The translations under genes were made by a program, and so were the position numbers. The notes under the pieces were generated by a model. It did no database searches. It had not been told where the DNA came from and worked only from the letters and a program-made list of their open reading frames with translations. From assembly GCF_900091475.1 (NCBI RefSeq), contig NZ_FMIB01000002.1, positions 2,604,001 through 2,668,000 of the forward strand: a stretch of DNA of 64,000 nt. The letters are read 5' to 3'. Source of the DNA: Micromonospora chersina. GTDB taxonomy: Bacteria > Actinomycetota > Actinomycetes > Mycobacteriales > Micromonosporaceae. Shown piece after piece: positions 37,349 through 46,271 of this stretch (within the stretch, counting starts at the first letter, position 1; each line of letters starts with the position of its first letter).

Positions 37349-37649
37349 CGACGCGACCAAGCGGTTCCACGACGGCGGCGACGCGCTCGCCGACCTGATC
37401 GACGAGACCCAGCCCGCGGAACTGCCCACCCCCGACACCGATGTGCCGATGGTCAGCCGCTCGGTGCGCCTGCCGCTGGAGACGTACGAGCGGGTCCGGG
37501 CGGCCGCCGAGACGCGCGGCATCGGGGTGACCACGCTCATGCGCCAGTGGATCGAGGCCGGCCTGGCCGACCTCGACGACTCCGCCACGGTGTCCCTGGC
37601 CGACGTGCGCCGGGCCCTGGCGGCGCTGTCCCGCCCCACCGCCGCCTGA
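37338..37649 (+). CDS. CopG/BrnA-like ribbon-helix-helix antitoxin
   Basis: A 103-aa protein. The C-terminal half has a ribbon-helix-helix motif: RSVRLPLETYERVRAAAETR then GIGVTTLMRQWIEAGLADLD. The N-terminal half is acidic and probably wraps the toxin. It starts inside the toxin-like gene (11-bp overlap), so the two are coupled. RHH antitoxins usually repress their own promoter, which here would include the TACGCT box (inference). Confidence 0.75.
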   Translation: MHRNDATKRFHDGGDALADLIDETQPAELPTPDTDVPMVSRSVRLPLETYERVRAAAETRGIGVTTLMRQWIEAGLADLDDSATVSLADVRRALAALSRPTAA

Positions 37650-37653
37650 GCCG

Positions 37654-38886
37654 TCACGCCTCCGGGCCGCTGCTCTCCGGCCCCCTGCGCCCGATCGGGG
37701 AGGCCGACATCTCCGGCGGGCGACCGCGGCTGCGCCACGCGTCCGCCAGCGCCACGCCGGCCAGCACGGCGGCCACCAGCCACAGGGCGCGCACGGCGGG
37801 ACCGTGCGCCAGCAGCGGGACGAGCAGGAGCAGCGCGCCCCCGCCGAGCACCCGGGGCAGCGAGACGCGGCCGAAGATCTCGTACTCGAAGCGGGCCCGG
37901 CCGACCAGGAAGAGCAGCGGTCCCCCCACCACGAACAGCAGCAGGGCCGCGTCGGACCGGTGGAACGGCTCGGCGATGACCACCTCGTAGCCGACCGCCG
38001 TGGTGAGCACGCCGAGCACGATGACCAGGTGGGTGATCGTGGCCGACGTGCCGAGCCGGCCCGGCACGCGGGCCAGCCGCAGCGCCTCGCCCAGCAGGCG
38101 CCCGGCCCGGTGGAAGTAGATCCGCCAGAGCAGCGCCGTGGTGACGAAGGCGACCACGAAGGCCCCGGCCGCCTCGGCCGAGAACTTCTCGCCGCTGTAC
38201 GTCACCCCGATGACCAGGATCGACTCGCCCAGCGCGATGAGGAAGATCTGCTGGTAACGCTCGGCCAGGTGCTCGCCGGCGATCCGCCAGCCGAGGGTCG
38301 GCGAGGATCCGAGCCGCGGCAGCGGCCAGCCGGTGAACAGGGCGACGTAGTCGACGGTGAGCGCGAGGGCCCAGAGCGGCAGGCGCATCTCGTCGGGCCC
38401 CAGCGCGCCGCCCAGCCAGAGCGGCGCGGTCCCCCCGGCCCAGGCGGCCAGCCGGAGCGGCACCAACCGCCGCGGATGGCCGTGCAGCGCGGCGGCGATG
38501 ACGATGGGCCGGCCGAACATCACCGCCACGTACGCGACGGCGAACGGCAGCGCCCGCTCCTCCAGGGCCCGCGGCAGCGCCACCCCCATCAGCAGGCTGG
38601 CGAACATGGTGCCGATCACCACGGCCTGGATGACTGCCTGCTCCGGCTCGTAGCGGCTGGTCACCCAAACGGTGATCGTCCACACCATCCACAACGCCAG
38701 GAAGAGCAGCACCGTGCGGCCGACCGCGGCGGCCAGCGACCAGCCGGTGGCGGGCAGGCTGTTGATCAGCCGCTGGGACACCCGGGTCAGCGCGAAGACG
38801 AAGACCAGGTCGAAGAAGAGTTCCAGGAAGGTGGCGCGTGCGGAACTCATCGGCGGGCGCAGCAGCGCCGCAGCCCGTTCGTCCAC
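37654..38886 (-). CDS. ltrA: Low temperature requirement protein A (LtrA) family (paralogue 1)
   Basis: A 410-aa protein with about 11 membrane helices. Family signatures: FLELFFDLVFVFALTRVSQR near the N-terminus, AGEHLAERYQQIFLIALGES in the middle, and TALLWRIYFHRAG. LtrA was named from Listeria growth at low temperature; its molecular function is unknown. The GTG at 38886 opens VDERAAALLRPP. It is downstream of, and paralogous to, the next LtrA gene on the same strand, and converges on the antitoxin gene with 4 bp between stops. Confidence 0.92.
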   Translation of the reverse strand: MDERAAALLRPPMSSARATFLELFFDLVFVFALTRVSQRLINSLPATGWSLAAAVGRTVLLFLALWMVWTITVWVTSRYEPEQAVIQAVVIGTMFASLLMGVALPRALEERALPFAVAYVAVMFGRPIVIAAALHGHPRRLVPLRLAAWAGGTAPLWLGGALGPDEMRLPLWALALTVDYVALFTGWPLPRLGSSPTLGWRIAGEHLAERYQQIFLIALGESILVIGVTYSGEKFSAEAAGAFVVAFVTTALLWRIYFHRAGRLLGEALRLARVPGRLGTSATITHLVIVLGVLTTAVGYEVVIAEPFHRSDAALLLFVVGGPLLFLVGRARFEYEIFGRVSLPRVLGGGALLLLVPLLAHGPAVRALWLVAAVLAGVALADAWRSRGRPPEMSASPIGRRGPESSGPEA

Positions 38887-38956
38887 CGTGACCCCCGTCC
38901 GCCGTCCTGCCTCCCAACGACGCGGCCACCGCCCCGGTTGCGTGTCCCCGGGCGGG

Positions 38957-40156
38957 TCACATCGGCGAGGCCGGGCGTTCCGGCGGGCGGCCCCGGGCCC
39001 GCAGCGCGTCCGCCACGGCCATCCCGGTCAGCACCGCCGTGACGCCGGCGGCGATGCCGAGCAGCGGCAGCCGGCTCAGCAGCGGCACCCCGAGGACCAG
39101 CAGCAGCAGACCGATCACGCGGGACCGGGAGACGCGGCCGAACACCTCGTACTCGAACCGGGCCCGGCCGACCACGAAGAGCGCCGGGCCCCCGACGATG
39201 GCCGCCACCCGGACCGCGTCGGCGTGCCCCCCGGGCTCGGCGATGGCCACCTCGTAGCCGACCGCCGCGGTGACGATGCCGGCGATCATCGTGAGGTGGG
39301 TCCAGGTGGCCGACCGCCCGAGGCGGGCCGGCTGCCGGGCCTCGGCCACCGCCTCGACCAGCACCGAGCCCGCCCGGTGGAAGTAGATGCGCCAGAGCAG
39401 CACGGTGGTGGCGAAGGCGTCCAGGAGGCCGATCCAGCGCAGCAGCGTGAAGTCGCTGCCGCTGAACCCGACGCCGGCCACGAAGATCATCTCGCCGAGC
39501 GCGATGATGGTGAACTGCTGGTAGCGCTCGGCCAGGTGCTCGCCGGTCACCGTCCACGCGGTGGCCGTCGCCCGGCCCAGCCGGGGCACCGGCCAGCCGA
39601 TGACCAGGCCCAGGTAGTCCATCGCCAGGGCCAGGCCCCAGCAGAGCAGCCGCAGGTCCTCCCCCACCAGGCCACCGACGAGCCAGGGTACGGCCGAGAC
39701 GGCCGACCAGACCACGATCCGGCTGGACAGGTGCCGTTGGGAGTGCCGGCGCAGCGCCACCGTCAGGTAGATCGAGCGGCCCAGCTGGATGGAGACGTAC
39801 CCGGCGGCGAAGCTCAGGCCGTGCGGGCCGTAAGCGTCCGGCACCGAGACCGCCATCACCAGGCTGCCGCACATGGACCCGACCATCACCGCCTGGATCG
39901 GCGGTTGCTCGGGGTCGTAGTGGCTGGTGGCCCAGGCGGTCAGCGACCAGACCATCCAGAGCGCGAGCAGCAGGAACAGCGTCTGCGCCAGCTCCAGCGG
40001 GAGGCGTTCGCCGCCCGTCGCCACGTCGGTGATCAGGCGCTGCGAGACCCGGGTGAAGGCGAAGACGAAGACGACGTCGAGGAAGAGCTCCAGGAAGGTC
40101 GCACGATGGCTGCCCCCGCCGCCGCGCAGGAGTTCCGCCCCCCGCTCGTCCGTCAT
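38957..40156 (-). CDS. ltrA: Low temperature requirement protein A (LtrA) family (paralogue 2)
   Basis: A 399-aa paralogue of the adjacent gene, with the same signatures: FLELFLDVVFVFAFTRVSQR, TGEHLAERYQQFTIIALGEM and TTVLLWRIYFHRAG, and about 11 membrane helices. The ATG at 40156 (MTDERGAELLRGG) aligns with the VDERAAALLRPP start of its neighbour, which decides it over a longer frame. The two are separated by 70 bp and probably arose by tandem duplication. Confidence 0.92.
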   Translation of the reverse strand: MTDERGAELLRGGGGSHRATFLELFLDVVFVFAFTRVSQRLITDVATGGERLPLELAQTLFLLLALWMVWSLTAWATSHYDPEQPPIQAVMVGSMCGSLVMAVSVPDAYGPHGLSFAAGYVSIQLGRSIYLTVALRRHSQRHLSSRIVVWSAVSAVPWLVGGLVGEDLRLLCWGLALAMDYLGLVIGWPVPRLGRATATAWTVTGEHLAERYQQFTIIALGEMIFVAGVGFSGSDFTLLRWIGLLDAFATTVLLWRIYFHRAGSVLVEAVAEARQPARLGRSATWTHLTMIAGIVTAAVGYEVAIAEPGGHADAVRVAAIVGGPALFVVGRARFEYEVFGRVSRSRVIGLLLLVLGVPLLSRLPLLGIAAGVTAVLTGMAVADALRARGRPPERPASPM

Positions 40157-40217
40157 CACCCGCCCGCCGTGACCGCCTTGACGATCATGCAACGAGCCAG
40201 CGTGGGCCCGGGTTGCG

Positions 40218-40793
40218 TCAGCCCTTCGCGGCCTTCGCCTCCGCCTTCATCCGCTGCTTGTACTCACGGACCCGGCGCAGCGACTCGGGATCGGTCACGT
40301 CGGCCACCGAGCGGTACGCGTCCACGTCGCCGTAGCCGCCGGCCGCCTCGCGCCAGCCGTCCGGGGTGATCCCGAACCGCTTGCCGAGCAGGGCGACGAA
40401 GATCTGCGCCTTCTGCCTGCCGAAACCGGGCAGCTCGCCGACCCGGCGCAGCAGCTCCCGGCCGTCGGCCACCTCGGACCAGAGCCGGGCCGGGTCGCCG
40501 TCGTAGCGCTCGACCAGGGCCCGGCACACCTCCTGCACCCGGGCCGCCATGGCCTTGGGGAACCGGTGCAGGGCCGGCGGCCGGGCGAAGATCTCGACCA
40601 GGGCCTCCGGGTCGTGTTCGGCCAGCTCCCGGGCGTCCGGCTCGTGGCCGAGCCGCTGGGCGAGGACGTACGGGGAGGAGAACGCCTTCTCCATCGGCAC
40701 CTGCTGGTCCAGCACCATGCCGAGGAGCAGCGCCAGCGGGCTGCGCGCCAGCAGCTCGTTGGCCTGCGGGTCGATGGGCAGCGAGAGCGTCAT
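40218..40793 (-). CDS. HhH-GPD family base-excision DNA repair protein
   Basis: A 191-aa helical protein. The segment LALLLGMVLDQQVPMEKAFS resembles the first helices of the HhH-GPD glycosylase fold, and RRVGELPGFGRQKAQIFVAL is the helix-hairpin-helix followed by the lysine-type position. A following region KRFGITPDGWREAAGGYGDV contains the conserved Asp. This family lacks an iron–sulfur cluster and is shorter than EndoIII or AlkA, so its lesion is unknown. The ATG at 40793 opens MTLSLPIDPQANE, the usual family start; a start at 40802 adds three residues. Confidence 0.88.
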   Translation of the reverse strand: MTLSLPIDPQANELLARSPLALLLGMVLDQQVPMEKAFSSPYVLAQRLGHEPDARELAEHDPEALVEIFARPPALHRFPKAMAARVQEVCRALVERYDGDPARLWSEVADGRELLRRVGELPGFGRQKAQIFVALLGKRFGITPDGWREAAGGYGDVDAYRSVADVTDPESLRRVREYKQRMKAEAKAAKG

Positions 40794-40885
40794 GCCCTCC
40801 ATCCTGCCGCGCCCGCCGCCACCCGTGTGCGCGACACGGCCCGGTGGACTGGGGTGGGGTCCACCGGGCCGTGCGGCCGCGCTCG

Positions 40886-42109
40886 TCAGTTGACGACGAA
40901 CAGCAGCCGGTTCGGCGAGCCGGTGCCGGGGTTTGTCACCTTGCCGGTGGTGGCGTTGGTGGTCAGGTAGCTGGCCACCTGCGCCGGGCTGTACGACGGG
41001 TTGGCGCCGAGCACCAGCGCCGCGGCGCCCGCCACGTGCGGCGAGGCCATCGAGGTGCCGCTCAGCGTGCTGCTGGCGGTGTCGCTGGTCCGGTACGCGG
41101 AGACGATGCTCGACCCGGGGGCGAAGATGTCCACGCAGGAGCCGTAGTTCGAGAAGGACGAGCGCGCGTCGCTGCTGGTGGTGGAGCCGACGGTGATCGC
41201 GGCGGCGGCCCGCGCCGGCGAGTAGTTGCAGGCGTTGGCGCTGGAGTTGCCGGCCGCGACCGCGTACGTGACGCCGGAGTTGACCGAGTTGGTCACCGCG
41301 TTGTCGATCGAGCTGCTGACGCCGCCGCCGAGGCTCATGTTGGCCACGGCCGGCTTCACCGCGTTCGAGGTGACCCAGTTGATGCCGCTCACCACGCCTG
41401 TGGTGCTGCCGCTGCCGGAGCAGTTGAGCACCTTGACGGCGATGAGCCGGACGCCCTTGGCCACGCCGTACCGGGTGCCGCCGACGGTGCCGGCCACGTG
41501 GGTGCCGTGTCCGTTGCAGTCGGTGTTGTTGGTGTCGACGGTGTTAGTGCCCCAGGTGGCCCGGCCGCCGAAGTCGGTGTGGGTGGTCCGGATGCCGGTG
41601 TCGATGATGTACGCCCGGACGTTCGAGGCCGTGTTCGGGTAGGTGTAGCTGGCGTTCAGCGGCAGGCTGCGCTGGTCGATGCGGTCGAGGCCCCAGGACG
41701 GCGGGTTGGTCTGGGTGGCCTGGGCGCTGACCACCCGGTCCTGCTCGACGTACGCGACGGCCGGGTCGGCGGCGAGCCGGCGGGCCTGGGCGGGGCTCAG
41801 CTTCGCGCTGTAGCCGGTGAGGGCGGAGGTCCACACCGTGCCGACGCTGCCGCCGTAGCGCTTGGCCAGGCCGGCGGCCCGGTCCGGCACGGCGGTCCGG
41901 GCGGCGAGGCTGTTCGCGGCGCCGACGGTGTCGCTCTTCAGCACCACCAGGTAGCTGCCGCTGATGGCGTCGGGGGCGGAGGCGTAGCGGACGTCGCCGG
42001 TCGGCGCGGCGAGGGCGGGGGTGGAGGCGGCGGCGGCGAGGGCCGCGGCGGCGGCCGTGACGGCGAACGCGCGCAGCGCACGCCGCCGGGGAACGGACAC
42101 GTCGGACAT
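40886..42109 (-). CDS. Secreted S8-family subtilisin-like serine peptidase
   Basis: A 407-aa secreted protease. Signal peptide about 1–35 (Arg-rich start, Ala-rich core, cleavage near ALA-AP). An inhibitor I9 propeptide (about 50–130) ends with AYVEQDRVVSAQA. Catalytic triad: Asp170 in AYIIDTGIRTTH, His201 in GHGTHVAGT, Ser353 in SGTSMASPHVAG, with the oxyanion Asn288 in AAGNSS. No extra C-terminal domain. This is a proteinase-K-like exported enzyme for nutrition or wall turnover. The ATG at 42109 is followed by MSDVSVPRRR; the in-frame upstream extension lacks a ribosome site. Confidence 0.95.
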   Translation of the reverse strand: MSDVSVPRRRALRAFAVTAAAAALAAAASTPALAAPTGDVRYASAPDAISGSYLVVLKSDTVGAANSLAARTAVPDRAAGLAKRYGGSVGTVWTSALTGYSAKLSPAQARRLAADPAVAYVEQDRVVSAQATQTNPPSWGLDRIDQRSLPLNASYTYPNTASNVRAYIIDTGIRTTHTDFGGRATWGTNTVDTNNTDCNGHGTHVAGTVGGTRYGVAKGVRLIAVKVLNCSGSGSTTGVVSGINWVTSNAVKPAVANMSLGGGVSSSIDNAVTNSVNSGVTYAVAAGNSSANACNYSPARAAAAITVGSTTSSDARSSFSNYGSCVDIFAPGSSIVSAYRTSDTASSTLSGTSMASPHVAGAAALVLGANPSYSPAQVASYLTTNATTGKVTNPGTGSPNRLLFVVN

Positions 42110-42293
42110 CGTCTGGCTCCCTACCGGGCGTTCCCGGGCTCGTGGCCACCGGGGCGCCCATCGACGGATGTTGGCGCAGATGCTAGCCATTCATTGATGA
42201 ACATAAAAGAGATAACGGCCGATACAGTGAGCTGACGGTATGGATCCGCCGGGTGCCGGCCGGTCGGGCGCCCCGGGGAGGCAGGATGACGAC

Positions 42294-43778
42294 GTGGACC
42301 GTCACGACATGCTGCTCTCCCCCGCCGGGGTCGACGCGCTGCGCACCGCCCTGACCCGGGCGCGCTTCACCGCCAACGGGATCGCCGACCGGCTCGGCCC
42401 GCAGGCCACCGGCGCGGTCGCCCGCAACGACTACCGGGCCGCCCTGCGCGCCACCGAGGACCGGGACCCGCTCGGCACGCTGATCCGGGTGTTCATCTGC
42501 GACCAGACCGAGCCGGAGCCCGTGGTGGCCGCCGCCCTCGCCCCGCTGACCGTCGAGGAGGCGCTCGCCGGTGGCCTCGTGGAGCCGCACGGCGAGGGGC
42601 TGCGCGCCGGCGTCGACCTGGAGCCGTACGGGGACGACTGGTTCGTGCTCGCCGACGTGCCGGCCAGCGCCCGCCCCGGCCGCCCGCTGCACGCCGAGCA
42701 CGTGCTGGGCATCGGCGGCGCCACCCAGACGCTCATCGGCGCGACCGTGCGCCGGCCGGTGGAGACCGCGCTGGACCTGGGCACCGGCTCGGGCGTCCAG
42801 GCCCTGCACCTGTCCACCCACGCCCGCCGGGTGACCGCCACCGACGTCTCCGAGCGGGCGCTGCGCTTCGCCGCCACCACCGCAGCGCTCAACGGGCAGG
42901 ACTGGGAACTGCTCCGCGGCGACCTGGTCGCCCCGGTGGCCGGCCGCCGGTTCGACCTCGTGGTGAGCAACCCGCCGTTCGTGGTCGGGCCCGGCACCAC
43001 GACGCACGTCTACCGGGACTCCGGCCGGGTCGGCGACGCGATCGGCGCCGAACTGGCCGCCGCCGCCCCGCACCTGCTCACCGAGGGCGGGACCATGCAG
43101 TACCTGGCCAACTGGGTGCACGTCACCGGCGAGGACTGGGCCGAGCGGGTCACCGGCTGGTTCGCCGGCACCGGCCTGGACGCCTGGGTGATCCAGCGCG
43201 AGGTGGCGGACCCGATGGCGTACGTCAACCTGTGGCTCACCGACGTCGGCGAGACGGCCGACCCGCAGCGAATGGCCGCCTGGCTGGACTGGTTCGACGC
43301 GCACAAGGTGGAGGCCGTCGGGTTCGGCATCGTCTCGCTGCGCCGCGCCGGCCACGACGAGCCGATCGTCCGGGTGGAGGACCTGCGCCAGCGGGTCGAG
43401 CCGCCACTGGGCGACCGGGTCGGCGAGTGGTTCGACAGGCAGGACTGGCTGCGGGCCCGCGACACCGACGGGCTGCTGGCCGCGCGCTACCGGGCCGCCG
43501 ACGGGCTCCAGCTGCGCCAGGAGGCCACCATGGGCGAGGAGGGCTGGGCCGTGGACCGGCAGGTCCTCGCCATGCCGCGCGGGCTGCGCTGGTCCGAGGA
43601 GATCGACCCGCTGGTGCTCGCCCTGGTCGGCGGCGCGGACGGCCGGCTGCCCCTGCGCGACCAGCTCGCCCTGCTCGCCGCCGCGCACGACGTCGCCCCG
43701 GACGAGCTGGCCGAGGCGGCCGGGCCGATCGTGGCGCACCTGGTCGAGCGGGGCATCGTCGAGCCGGTGGCGGACTGA
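42294..43778 (+). CDS. Class I SAM-dependent methyltransferase (RsmC/PrmC-like)
   Basis: A 494-aa protein. An N-terminal helical domain (about 1–150) resembles the DUF7059 region. The methyltransferase core has motif [20 protein letters not shown], motif [11 protein letters not shown] and VVSNPPFVV, an NPPF variant of the NPPY catalytic loop of N5-Gln or rRNA guanine methyltransferases. About 190 C-terminal residues follow. Substrate uncertain. The GTG at 42294 ([12 protein letters not shown]) fits the family start. The stop and the next ATG share one base (TGATG), coupling it to dtd. Confidence 0.85.
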   Translation: MDRHDMLLSPAGVDALRTALTRARFTANGIADRLGPQATGAVARNDYRAALRATEDRDPLGTLIRVFICDQTEPEPVVAAALAPLTVEEALAGGLVEPHGEGLRAGVDLEPYGDDWFVLADVPASARPGRPLHAEHVLGIGGATQTLIGATVRRPVETALDLGTGSGVQALHLSTHARRVTATDVSERALRFAATTAALNGQDWELLRGDLVAPVAGRRFDLVVSNPPFVVGPGTTTHVYRDSGRVGDAIGAELAAAAPHLLTEGGTMQYLANWVHVTGEDWAERVTGWFAGTGLDAWVIQREVADPMAYVNLWLTDVGETADPQRMAAWLDWFDAHKVEAVGFGIVSLRRAGHDEPIVRVEDLRQRVEPPLGDRVGEWFDRQDWLRARDTDGLLAARYRAADGLQLRQEATMGEEGWAVDRQVLAMPRGLRWSEEIDPLVLALVGGADGRLPLRDQLALLAAAHDVAPDELAEAAGPIVAHLVERGIVEPVAD

Positions 43779-44200
43779 TGCGGGCCGTGGTGCAGACGGT
43801 CGGCCGGGCCGCCGTGACTGTCGACGGCGAGGTGGTCGGCGAGATCGCCGACGGGCTGCTGGTGCTGCTCGGGGTGACCCACACGGACACCCCGCAGGTG
43901 GCCGCCACCATGGCCCGCAAGATCCACGAGCTGCGCATCCTGGACGACGAGCGCAGCGCCGCCGACACCGGCGCCCCCGTCCTCGTGGTCAGCCAGTTCA
44001 CCCTCTACGGCGACGCCCGCAAGGGCCGACGCCCGAGCTGGACCGCCGCGGCCCCCGCCGAGGTGGCCGAACCCCTGGTGGACGCGGTGGTCCGCGAGCT
44101 GCGCCAACGAGGTGCCAAGGTGGAGACCGGCCGCTTCCGCACCCACATGCTCGTCGAGAGCGTCAACGTCGGCCCCCGCACCCTCCTCCTGGACCTCTGA
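43778..44200 (+). CDS. dtd: D-aminoacyl-tRNA deacylase
   Basis: A 140-aa enzyme that removes D-amino acids (and Gly from tRNA-Ala) mischarged on tRNA. Family motifs: [20 protein letters not shown] at the start, [19 protein letters not shown] (the SQxT signature) and [12 protein letters not shown] (the NxGPxT signature with the cross-subunit Gly-Pro). Length is standard. The ATG at 43778 overlaps the upstream stop by one base. It converges on the Spo0M-like gene with 4 bp between. Confidence 0.95.
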   Translation: MRAVVQTVGRAAVTVDGEVVGEIADGLLVLLGVTHTDTPQVAATMARKIHELRILDDERSAADTGAPVLVVSQFTLYGDARKGRRPSWTAAAPAEVAEPLVDAVVRELRQRGAKVETGRFRTHMLVESVNVGPRTLLLDL

Positions 44201-44204
44201 CCGG

Positions 44205-44993
44205 TCAGAAGAAGAGGCCCCGGCGGGACAGGGACTGGCGGAGCCAGCCGTCGAGCTGGGCGGTCCAGTCGGTGCGGTCCGCCGTGGCGTGGTCGACGGT
44301 GAAACGGCCGAAGGCGTCGTGCCCCTCGGTGAACAGGCCGCCGCGCTTGTCCAGCTCCAGCACCACGTGCATCTGGTGCGGGTCGGTGACGAAGGTGAGT
44401 TCGAGCTGGTTCATGGCGCGCGCGTACTGGGGCGCCGGGTGGAACTCGATCTCCTGGTAGAACGGCAGGCTCTGCCGCAGGCCGTAGATGTGGCCACGCT
44501 CGACGTCGGCCCGGGCGAAGCGGAAGCCCAGCCGCAGCAGCGCCTCCAGCAGCCGCTCCTGCGCCGGCAGCGGGTGCACCGCCACCGCGTCCAGGTCGCC
44601 CTTGTCGACCGCCCGGGCCACCTCCAGCTCGGTGCGCAGCCCCATGGTCATGCCGTGCAGGTGCTGGCCGTACAGGTCGGTGAGCGGGGTCTCCCAGGGC
44701 ACCTGGAAGCGGAACGGCACGTCGTACCGCTGCCCCGGGTCCAGCCGGAACGCGCCGGTCACCTGGGCCCGGCCGAACTCCTGGGTGGTGTCGTACTCCG
44801 AGTCGCCGCTCTCCACCTCGACACGGGTGACCAGGCCCAGTGCGACGTAGCTCACGTCCACCGGGTGGTCGCCGCCGACCACCTGGATCCGGCCCTCCAA
44901 CTGGCCGCCGGGACGGCAGTTCGGGTTGGCCAGCACCGTCTCCACCGACGGTCCACCCACACCCATCGCCTGCATGAGCCGCTTGAAGACCAC
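44205..44993 (-). CDS. Spo0M-like sporulation control protein
   Basis: A 262-aa soluble protein of the arrestin-like Spo0M family. The start [19 protein letters not shown] is characteristic, followed by a beta-sandwich [19 protein letters not shown] and [20 protein letters not shown]. It matches the family to the end ([14 protein letters not shown]). In Bacillus it affects sporulation and cytoskeletal interaction; in actinobacteria its role is unknown. GTG at 44993 is preferred because GGAGG lies 5 nt before it; a GTG at 44996 is alternative. Confidence 0.88.
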   Translation of the reverse strand: MVFKRLMQAMGVGGPSVETVLANPNCRPGGQLEGRIQVVGGDHPVDVSYVALGLVTRVEVESGDSEYDTTQEFGRAQVTGAFRLDPGQRYDVPFRFQVPWETPLTDLYGQHLHGMTMGLRTELEVARAVDKGDLDAVAVHPLPAQERLLEALLRLGFRFARADVERGHIYGLRQSLPFYQEIEFHPAPQYARAMNQLELTFVTDPHQMHVVLELDKRGGLFTEGHDAFGRFTVDHATADRTDWTAQLDGWLRQSLSRRGLFF

Positions 44994-45218
44994 CACGTCC
45001 TCCGTTCGCCTGTGCGCGCCGAGCCTCGCTGGCCGGCCGCTGGCACGGTAACCGGGCGCGGCAAGGCACAGCCGAGGTTCCGCTCGGATTGCTGTCGGGT
45101 CCCCGATCGCCTCACTCCCGTTTCACGCCCCGCCCGCCAAGCTGTTCATCACCGGCACCACCGCGTCGGCGGACGACACGGAACCGGTACGGCACGACGG
45201 ACACGGGGAGAAAACGAG

Positions 45219-46204
<986 letters not shown>

Positions 46205-46216
46205 CCCCCGACTCAC

Positions 46217-46247
46217 GACAGGCCCCGGCGGTGCGCCGGGGCCTGTC
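46217..46247. terminator. Rho-independent-type terminator between convergent genes
   Basis: A perfect 14-bp stem GACAGGCCCCGGCG / CGCCGGGGCCTGTC with a 3-nt loop lies between the sigB and acetyltransferase genes. Confidence 0.9.
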
Positions 46248-46271
46248 GCACGTGCAGCGGGGGCCCGGGCC

